NCBI GenBank assembly: GCA_041485845.1
Contig: JBGPKH010000300.1
Span: 1 to 10,362, forward strand
Direction: 5' to 3'
Length of the DNA stretch: 10,362 nucleotides
DNA from: OMOG01 sp041485845
GTDB taxonomy: Bacteria; Acidobacteriota; Terriglobia; Bryobacterales; Bryobacteraceae
Positions 5,852-10,362 of the stretch are shown here, piece after piece; within the stretch, counting starts at the first letter, position 1; each line of letters starts with the position of its first letter. The notes below the pieces were generated by a model, which made no database searches, had not been told where the DNA came from, and saw only the letters and a list, made by a program, of their open reading frames with translations. A program made the translations under genes and the position numbers.

Positions 5852-6721
5852 CTACTGCCTCGAACCCCGGCCGCCTCTGGACGGGGCGTCGTTAACTTTG
5901 AAATCCACCGGCACCTGGAACAATGTCGCCGGCGGCTCGCTGCGGCTGACGTTGGTCATCCTGGTGACCGTTTCGCCCATCCGCGGGTCCGTGCGCCTGG
6001 AAAGCACCATGGTCTTGAGTTCCTGGGAATACCAGGTTTCCGTCACGATCTGGATCGCCATTTCGTTGCCGATCTCGCCGGCCGGAATCGTCATCGTGGT
6101 CCGCGTGCCGTCGGCCTGTACTCCTTCCACCAACTGGCTGCCCAGCGCTTCGGTCTTGACGTTGGGGTTGGCGCCGCCGCGCCGCGGTCCGCGCCCCTGC
6201 CCCTGACCGGTGCCGGCGACTTCGGGACTTGCCGGCCTTCCCTGCCCGCGTCCCATCCCACGTCCCTGTCCGGTCGCCGCCGCGGGACGCGCCCAGGTGG
6301 ACCGGGTCGCCGTCCGCCCCGTCGGATTTAACGCGTAATTCGCGCCGCCCACCGGATCGTTGATGAACACTATCTCCGGCAGATTGGCGTTGGGCGCCAG
6401 GCCGTTGAGGGTCTTGAGCGACTGCTCGTTCCGTGTGCGGCCCTCCGAATCGCGGTACACCTTCACCGTGCTGGTCTGGCGGATGCGATTGCCATCCGCC
6501 AAGGTGTGGGTGTTCTCGGTCACCACGTCGGCCGAATACGGCGCGTTCTTCACCACACGCCCAGGCATTCCCGCCTCCGCACCCAGGAAGCGCGCACCGC
6601 CAAAGCCGCCCGGCTCAGGCCCGGGACCGAAACGGCCGGGGCCGCGGCCCCCACCCGGAGGTTGAGCGATCGCGCTCGCTGCCAAAACCATCAGTCCGAT
6701 AAGAGTCGTTCGAATCAGCAT
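5852..6721 (-). CDS. Secreted acidobacterial protein of unknown function in an ECF sigma operon
   Basis: 289 residues with a signal peptide (1-19, cleaved near AIA-QPP). A Gly/Pro/Arg-rich segment (21-50) precedes a conserved block 'VVKNAPYSADVVTENTHTLADGNRI...VYRDSEGRTRNEQ' (56-100). A low-complexity Gly/Gln/Arg linker (148-185) follows, then a second block running from 'VKTEALGSQLVEGVQADGTRTTMTIPAGEIGN' (188-219) to 'TNVSRSEPPATLFQVPVDFKV' (256-276). I recognise this pattern as a family frequent in acidobacteria but know of no assigned function. ATG at 6721 has a strong AAGGAG ribosome site 6 bases upstream. It is the last gene of the sigma/anti-sigma operon, 23 bases after the anti-sigma stop, so it may be an output or sensor of that system (inference). 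Confidence 0.75.
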   Translation of the reverse strand: MLIRTTLIGLMVLAASAIAQPPGGGRGPGRFGPGPEPGGFGGARFLGAEAGMPGRVVKNAPYSADVVTENTHTLADGNRIRQTSTVKVYRDSEGRTRNEQSLKTLNGLAPNANLPEIVFINDPVGGANYALNPTGRTATRSTWARPAAATGQGRGMGRGQGRPASPEVAGTGQGQGRGPRRGGANPNVKTEALGSQLVEGVQADGTRTTMTIPAGEIGNEMAIQIVTETWYSQELKTMVLSRRTDPRMGETVTRMTNVSRSEPPATLFQVPVDFKVNDAPSRGGRGSRQ

Positions 6722-6744
6722 GTCTTACTCCTTGGCAAATCTGT

Positions 6745-7383
6745 TTACTCATCCAGAAACCGCACCGCCCGCGCCAGACCGTCGGTTCCCAATACGACCT
6801 CCGCCTGCACAGGTTCGGAGGCGCGCTCCGCACTTACCTCAAACCCCAGTCCGATCATGGCCGACCGCGGCACTTCCACGCGCACGAGATTTACATCTTC
6901 GTTTGGAGCGATCCGCGCCGCATTGGGCAACGGAATGAACTCGTCGCTGTTGTACGGCGAATCGCCGCTCACGCCGAACTGGTTCCCTGCGAAATCCGGC
7001 AGCGGTTGCGCCACGGCCAATTCGGTGGCCCGCGGCGCGGCGCGGCGCGGCGCTTGCGGCTGGCGCTCGCTCACCAGGAACATGGCCAGCGCCACCAGCG
7101 CCGCGGCCGCGGCGGCCCAAGCCACTACCGGCACCCACAGGCGCGCGGGACGAGACCTTGCCCCCAGTCCGGCGTGGCCCCGAAAGGCGGCCGTGAGCCG
7201 GCCTTCCACGCGCGCGGGCGCCTGCAAATGGCCCCATTCCTGAGCCACTGTACGCAGGCCGGCCGTCAACGCGCGCTGCCGCTCCCAAAGCGCGGCGCAT
7301 GCGGCACATTCCCGCAGGTGTCCGGACCGGTCCCCGTGGCGGGCCAATTCCGGCATCGTATTCCAAAACTCCTGGCAGTTCAT
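6745..7383 (-). CDS. Membrane-bound zinc-finger anti-sigma factor
   Basis: 212-residue anti-sigma factor expected to hold the neighbouring ECF sigma factor at the membrane. The cytoplasmic N-terminus carries the zinc motif H-x3-C-x2-C (H22, C26, C29), with C3 as a possible further ligand. One transmembrane helix lies at about 83-104. The outer part (105-212) ends in 'EDVNLVRVEVPRSAMIGLGFEV...VQAEVVLGTDGLARAVRFLDE', a pattern seen at the end of acidobacterial anti-sigma-like proteins. ATG at 7383 was chosen because 'MNCQEF' is the usual beginning of this domain and AAGG precedes it. An in-frame GTG at 7401 overlaps the sigma stop as GTGA and is an alternative start. The open frame reaches 7572, but that part only shadows the sigma gene. 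Confidence 0.82.
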   Translation of the reverse strand: MNCQEFWNTMPELARHGDRSGHLRECAACAALWERQRALTAGLRTVAQEWGHLQAPARVEGRLTAAFRGHAGLGARSRPARLWVPVVAWAAAAAALVALAMFLVSERQPQAPRRAAPRATELAVAQPLPDFAGNQFGVSGDSPYNSDEFIPLPNAARIAPNEDVNLVRVEVPRSAMIGLGFEVSAERASEPVQAEVVLGTDGLARAVRFLDE

Positions 7384-7412
7384 GTCAAACACCTTACTCA
7401 CGTCAAACACCT
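7384..7412. repeat. Tandem 18-bp-period repeat at the sigma/anti-sigma junction
   Basis: GTCAAACACCT occurs at 7384-7394 and again at 7402-7412. On the coding (minus) strand each copy reads AGGTGTTTGAC and is followed directly by an in-frame start codon: GTG at 7401 for the first copy, ATG at 7383 for the second. The repeat therefore duplicates the ribosome-site and start region of the anti-sigma gene and also covers the last codons of the sigma gene. Confidence 0.85.
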
Positions 7413-8009
7413 GACCGGCTTCCATGCGCCCAGCGAGGGCCGAAACTTTCTTTCCTGATGCAGTTTCTCGAGCAACAGCGCGCGCGCCCGATGCAGCCGC
7501 GAACGCACCGTGCCGATAGGGCAGTCCAAAACCAACGCGGCATCGGCGTAATCCGCTTCTTCCAAATCGCACAGGACCACCACTTCCCGATACCGCCGCG
7601 GCAACGCCAGGACGGCGCGGCGCAGCGCCTCGATGCCTTCCCGGTGCGTCAGGTCCGCCAGGGGGTCGTCATGCACCGCCAACTCCGGCCAGGCCGAATC
7701 TTCGCCTTCCGCCTCCAACGGCACATCCGATCGGCCGCGCTCAAGCTGCCGCAGGACCAGCTTGCGGGCGATGCCGAACAGATATCCGGAAAGCGTGCCG
7801 CGCTCCGGATCGAACCCGCACTCCTCGCGGATCAACGCCAGAAACACTTCCTGAGTAACGTCTTCCGCCACCGCTGCCGAACCGCTCATGTGCATGGCGA
7901 ACCGGTAAATGGCGGCCTGACGCCTTCGGTATAGCGTAACGAACGCCTGTTCGTCGCCGTTGCGCATCAGCATGAGCAGTTCGTCATCCGTCTCGGGCTC
8001 CGGCGTCAT
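7398..8009 (-). CDS. ECF-family RNA polymerase sigma factor
   Basis: 203-residue group 4 (ECF) sigma factor. Region 2 is 'AFVTLYRRRQAAIYRFAMHMSG...AEDVTQEVFLALI' (22-60), followed by 'FDPERGTLSGYLFGIARKLVLRQLERG' (66-92). After an acidic linker (94-120), region 4 is 'AVLALPRRYREVVVLCDLEEADYADAALVLDCPIGTVRSRLHRARALL' (132-179), a helix-turn-helix that would read the -35 element. Two starts are possible. ATG at 8009 is preferred because region 2 then begins at the normal distance. GTG at 8054 would add 15 residues without family likeness and has no ribosome site. The downstream anti-sigma gene starts 14 bases after the stop, or overlaps it by 4 if GTG is used, so they should be co-transcribed. 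Confidence 0.88.
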   Translation of the reverse strand: MTPEPETDDELLMLMRNGDEQAFVTLYRRRQAAIYRFAMHMSGSAAVAEDVTQEVFLALIREECGFDPERGTLSGYLFGIARKLVLRQLERGRSDVPLEAEGEDSAWPELAVHDDPLADLTHREGIEALRRAVLALPRRYREVVVLCDLEEADYADAALVLDCPIGTVRSRLHRARALLLEKLHQERKFRPSLGAWKPVRCLT

Positions 8010-8103
8010 TGGCGTCTCATTCCTAATTTCCCACGGGCGCCCCGAAAGTTCCACAAATGAAATACGATAGAGAGAGCGGCTACTACCTTGCGGCTAAGCT
8101 ATT

Positions 8104-8145
8104 TGTCAAGCATTTTGTTTCCATTTTGGTACTTTACGGTTTCCA
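8104..8145 (-). promoter_or_regulatory. Possible promoter region of the ECF sigma operon
   Basis: The gap between the divergent sigma and PAS-LuxR genes is locally AT-rich. On the minus strand TGGAAAC occurs twice, 22 bases apart (8145-8139 and 8123-8117), resembling the GGAAC-type -35 boxes of ECF sigma factors. A consensus TTGACA lies at 8109-8104. No convincing -10 box follows any of them at the right distance, so autoregulation is only suggested. Confidence 0.3.
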
Positions 8146-8184
8146 GTTACTGTCCTATGATCTTGGTGCATGGTGGGATACGCG

Positions 8185-8877
8185 ATGTCGCCCGGCAAAG
8201 AATTCGATGAAGTTGTCGCGCTCCGGCAAAAACTGGCCGAACTCGAGGCCGAAGTGCTGCGGCACAAGCAGCGGGAACAGACCAGCGAAGCGTGGTTCCG
8301 CGCCTTGACCGATGCGGCGCCGGCCATGATCTGGATGTCCGGTCCGGATGCCATATACACATACTTCAATCGGGCGTGGTTGGAGTTTCGCGGAAGCCGT
8401 CTGGAGGACGAAACCGGCAATGGATGGACCGACCGGCTGCATCCCGACGATCGCGATTTGTGTATCGAGACCTACTTGAAGGCCTTCAGCGCGCGGCAGC
8501 CGTTCCGCATTCAGTATCGGCTGCGGCGGTCCGGCGGCGATTTTTGCTGGGTAGAAGATGCCGGGGTACCGCGCTACGACGATGCGGGCGCCTTTGCCGG
8601 CTTCATGGGAGCGGCCGCCGACATCAACGACCGTAAACGCGGGGTATTCGTGCCCAACGAAGAGTCGGTCAAGTTGGTGCTGGCCCTCACTGAACGCGAA
8701 CGGCAGGTGCTCGTGCTCATCGCCAACGGCAGGTCCACCAAGGAAGCCGCCGCCCAATTGGGCATCAGCTACAAGACCGCCGATTCGCACCGCAGCCGCA
8801 TCCTCGAAAAGCTCGGAGTGCACGAAACCGCGAGCATGGTGCGCTACGCCATTCGCGCCGGCCTCATCGAGCCGTAG
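8185..8877 (+). CDS. PAS-LuxR family transcription regulator
   Basis: 230-residue one-component regulator. Residues 7-35 form a heptad-rich helix suited to dimerisation. Residues about 36-150 are a PAS domain of the PAS_3 type: 'WFRALTDAAPAMIWMSGPDA' (37-56), 'WTDRLHPDDRD' (81-91), 'YRLRRSGGDFCWVEDAGVPRYDDAGAFAGFMGAAADI' (111-147). Residues 168-226 are a LuxR helix-turn-helix: 'LTERERQVLVLIANGRSTKEAAAQLGISYKTADSHRSRILEKLG'. There is no receiver or kinase domain, so a small ligand, redox state or protein partner sensed by PAS probably controls DNA binding (inference). ATG at 8185 was chosen over ATG at 8170 because GGTGGG lies 7 bases before it. It is divergent from the ECF sigma operon and may regulate it. 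Confidence 0.85.
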   Translation: MSPGKEFDEVVALRQKLAELEAEVLRHKQREQTSEAWFRALTDAAPAMIWMSGPDAIYTYFNRAWLEFRGSRLEDETGNGWTDRLHPDDRDLCIETYLKAFSARQPFRIQYRLRRSGGDFCWVEDAGVPRYDDAGAFAGFMGAAADINDRKRGVFVPNEESVKLVLALTERERQVLVLIANGRSTKEAAAQLGISYKTADSHRSRILEKLGVHETASMVRYAIRAGLIEP

Positions 8878-8898
8878 ACACCGCTCCCTTTGGTCGCG

Positions 8899-8926
8899 GC
8901 TCAGTCACGGGCGTCTGACACTGAGC
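8899..8926. terminator. Hairpin after the PAS-LuxR gene
   Basis: GCTCAGT (8899-8905) pairs with ACTGAGC (8920-8926). An alternative fold uses GTCA/TGAC to give nine pairs with a 2-base bulge. It begins 21 bases after the stop codon at 8877. No T-run follows, so termination is uncertain. Confidence 0.35.
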
Positions 8927-8972
8927 GGCGGCCAATTGGAGCGGTATCGTGTAGTCTGGTGAGGGAGCTCAA

Positions 8973-9245
8973 ATGGCAACCAATGCGCCTTCGGCCAAGG
9001 TCGCGCAACATGACCGCGAGATTGCGGCCATTCGCAAGCTCATCCTGGCCGGGATGAAGATGATCGCCGGAGTGCAAAAGACCCAGAAGCAGACCGATCG
9101 GCAGCTACTGAAGCTGGCAGGAGAACACAGCGAAACTCAAAAAGAGTTGCGGCTCCTGGCAACCGAACAGCGCGAGACCAAGAAACTGCTGCAAGGTTTG
9201 ATCCGTTCGCTCGATCGCGGACATAACGGCCGCGCTCACTCCTGA
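8973..9245 (+). CDS. Small coiled-coil protein of unknown function
   Basis: 90-residue, highly charged, almost entirely helical protein. Heptad-like spacing runs from about residue 13 ('HDREIAAIRKLILAGMKMIAG') to 80, with Gln/Lys/Glu-rich stretches 'KTQKQTDRQLLKL' (36-48) and 'ETQKELRLLATEQRETKKLL' (54-73). It has no membrane segment and no cysteine. It resembles small coiled-coil paralogues I associate with Solibacter-type genomes, but has no known function. The ribosome site is excellent: GAGGGAG at 8961-8967, 5 bases before ATG. Its stop codon overlaps the guanine deaminase start (TGATG), so the two are translationally coupled and this reading frame is almost certainly real. Confidence 0.75.
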   Translation: MATNAPSAKVAQHDREIAAIRKLILAGMKMIAGVQKTQKQTDRQLLKLAGEHSETQKELRLLATEQRETKKLLQGLIRSLDRGHNGRAHS

Positions 9246-9709
9246 TGGACATTTCCTTTCTCAAGCAGGCTATCGAAACGGCGATCGACAATGTCCGCCG
9301 AGACGGCGGCCCGTTCGCCGCACTCGTAGTCAAGGACGGAGTCGTGATCGCGGCCGGCTGTAACCAGGTCACGCGCACCAACGATCCCACCGCCCACGCC
9401 GAAATGGTCGCCATCCGCGAAGCCTGCCGCGTCCTCGGAGACTTCCAGCTTGCCGGCTGCGACCTCTATTCCTCCTGCGAGCCCTGTCCCATGTGCCTGG
9501 GAGCGGTGTATTGGGCGCGTCCCGCGCACGTGTTCTACGCCGCCACGCACGCCGATGCCGCCGCCGCCGGGTTTGACGACTCCTTCATCTACCGCGAGAT
9601 CGAGATTCCCCAGTCCGAGCGCAGCATCCCCATGCTGCACGTGGCGGACGAGCAGGCGACCCGTCCCTTCGAGGAGTGGATCCGCAAGCGCGACAAGACC
9701 GAGTACTGA
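9245..9709 (+). CDS. guaD: Guanine deaminase (cytidine-deaminase fold)
   Basis: 154-residue cytoplasmic enzyme likely converting guanine to xanthine and ammonia in purine salvage or catabolism. The zinc site is complete: H51 and catalytic E53 in 'TNDPTAHAEMVAIREAC', and C81 and C84 in 'SSCEPCPMCLGAVYWARP'. Both the length and the downstream block 'GFDDSFIYREI' (109-119), as well as the C-terminal '-EY', match Bacillus subtilis GuaD. They differ from tRNA adenosine deaminase TadA, which has a different C-terminal half. There is no separate ribosome site. Its ATG shares a base with the preceding stop codon (TGATG), so expression depends on the upstream coiled-coil gene. Other purine genes are not visible in the window. 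Confidence 0.88.
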   Translation: MDISFLKQAIETAIDNVRRDGGPFAALVVKDGVVIAAGCNQVTRTNDPTAHAEMVAIREACRVLGDFQLAGCDLYSSCEPCPMCLGAVYWARPAHVFYAATHADAAAAGFDDSFIYREIEIPQSERSIPMLHVADEQATRPFEEWIRKRDKTEY

Positions 9710-9717
9710 CGGTCTTC

Positions 9718-9894
9718 TCACTTCCCGCTCAATTCCGACGTCCAGTTAGTCACCAGCGTCAGGGGCGTGAAGGCCGCCTTCGGAGTGACCGCCACCAGGA
9801 AGCGCCCGTCCGGAGCGACGTCAAACGCGCGGTTCGTGCTGAGTTTGAACGGCGGCTGAAAGAGCTTCCGAGCATCTGGTGGAAGACCACCTGA
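9718..9894 (-). pseudogene. C-terminal fragment of a WD40/TolB-like propeller protein
   Basis: Reading the minus strand down to the stop at 9720-9718 gives 'DARKLFQPPFKLSTNRAFDV' continued by 'APDGRFLVAVTPK' and ending 'PLTLVTNWTSELSGK'. The pattern FDVxPDGxRFLV...PLTxVxNWTxxL is the usual last blade and tail of the propeller proteins and propeller-bearing Ser/Thr kinases abundant in acidobacteria. The frame is open only to 9927 and has no start or upstream blades. Immediately upstream lies the 3' end of the methyltransferase gene on the same strand. The fragment is therefore a remnant of a truncated gene. The homologous part may extend a few codons beyond 9894. Confidence 0.65.
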
Positions 9895-9919
9895 CGCGAA
9901 GGACTCAGAAGTTTGGCGC

Positions 9920-10362
9920 TCACCGGATCAGATCCCCGTTCAGGCGATTCTCGGCGATTTGCAGGTAGGATGCGTTCAATTCGATGCCCACGAAGCGGCG
10001 GTTGAGCTTGAGCGCGACGAGGCCGGTTGTGCCGGAGCCAATAAACGGATCGAGGATGAGCTCCTGCGGGCTCGATCCCAGCTTGACGCAGGGCTCGACC
10101 AGCGCGGCGGGAAACGTGGCGAAATGGGCCTCAGGGTAGGGGCGGGTATGGATGTCCCAAACAGTGCGGACATTGCGGCCGTTCGGCCCGCGCACGGCGG
10201 CGGCGTCATAGCGGTAGTGCTCGCTCTTGCTGAAGAGAAAAACGTATTCGTGGCTGCGCGTGGGGCGGTCTTTCACGCTCTCGGGCTGGCAGTTGGGCTT
10301 GTTCCAGATGATGTCGGCCCGCAGGTACCAGCCCTCCTTCTGGAGAGCGAAGGCGAGCAGCC
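9920..10362 (-). CDS. Site-specific DNA methyltransferase (N4/N6 type), C-terminal part
   Basis: The C-terminal 147 codons of a DNA (adenine-N6 or cytosine-N4) methyltransferase continue beyond the window end. The frame is open right to the edge; a GTG at 10276 is internal, because the family sequence 'LRADIIWNKPNCQPESV' precedes it. After 'RSHEYVFLFSKSEHYRYD' and 'VWDIHTRPYPEAHFATFP', the AdoMet-binding motif 'ILDPFIGSGTTGLVALKLNRRFVGIEL' lies about 20 residues from the end. Motif I near the C-terminus indicates the beta class, with the catalytic (D/S)PPY motif expected upstream, outside the window. It ends 'NRLNGDLIR'. No restriction enzyme gene follows downstream, so it may be an orphan or a phage/island gene. 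The target site cannot be inferred. Confidence 0.85.
   Translation of the reverse strand, partial: LLAFALQKEGWYLRADIIWNKPNCQPESVKDRPTRSHEYVFLFSKSEHYRYDAAAVRGPNGRNVRTVWDIHTRPYPEAHFATFPAALVEPCVKLGSSPQELILDPFIGSGTTGLVALKLNRRFVGIELNASYLQIAENRLNGDLIR

Noticed and set aside
7384..7572. N-terminal extension of the anti-sigma frame to 7572
   Set aside because: It overlaps the conserved region 4 of the sigma factor and has no family likeness; the zinc-finger domain starts naturally at 7383 (or GTG 7401).
9745..9894. Plus-strand open frames between guaD and the methyltransferase
   Set aside because: They lack ribosome sites and family likeness, while the minus strand there carries a recognisable propeller-tail sequence.

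Overview
The window is GC-rich, densely coded DNA that looks like an acidobacterial chromosome, most likely the Bryobacterales / Candidatus Solibacter group. The best evidence is the sugar-dehydrogenase-like protein at 2839-4656: its C-terminal third has the 'VVNAASF...VNFQVPFEVAG...YAAGLGRV...' pattern of the Solibacter-type C-terminal domain (TIGR03437). Supporting evidence is the secreted 'NAPYSADVVTE...YRDSEGRTR...EPPATLFQVP' protein family at 5852-6721, the lineage-typical anti-sigma factor, and a C-terminal tail fragment of the WD40/TolB-like propeller proteins common in that phylum. This is recognition from memory, not a database search.

Layout. (1) 1-663, minus: the N-terminal part of a secreted family-44 glycoside hydrolase, cut by the window edge and started by GTG. 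(2) 759-2659, plus: an overlapping pair resembling the SOS mutagenesis genes imuA and imuB. ImuA has Arg instead of Lys in Walker A, and ImuB lacks the polymerase fingers region. dnaE2, the usual third gene, is absent; only an 8-codon start-like stub remains. (3) 2839-4656, minus: a secreted PQQ-type sugar dehydrogenase with a TIGR03437-like C-terminus. (4) 4930-5295 minus and 5325-5810 plus: a divergent pair, a group I truncated hemoglobin whose first residues look frameshifted and a secreted c-type cytochrome fused to a ComEA-like helix-hairpin-helix domain. A perfect 10-bp hairpin closes this side. (5) 8009 down to 5852, minus: an ECF sigma factor, a membrane zinc-finger anti-sigma factor and a secreted protein of unknown function, apparently one operon. 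(6) 8185-8877, plus: a PAS-LuxR regulator divergent from the sigma operon. (7) 8973-9709, plus: a small coiled-coil protein translationally coupled to guanine deaminase. (8) 9718-9894, minus: the tail of a propeller protein whose upstream part is missing, adjoining the end of a DNA methyltransferase that runs out of the window (9920-10362, minus).

Functionally the region is a patchwork: polysaccharide and sugar oxidation outside the cytoplasm, DNA-damage mutagenesis, haem-based redox or gas chemistry, an envelope-signalling operon and purine salvage. I see no tRNA, rRNA, CRISPR array or intact insertion sequence. The least ordinary items are the cytochrome-HhH fusion, the minimal ImuB without dnaE2, the globin frameshift, the tandemly duplicated start region of the anti-sigma gene, and the broken propeller gene beside the methyltransferase.
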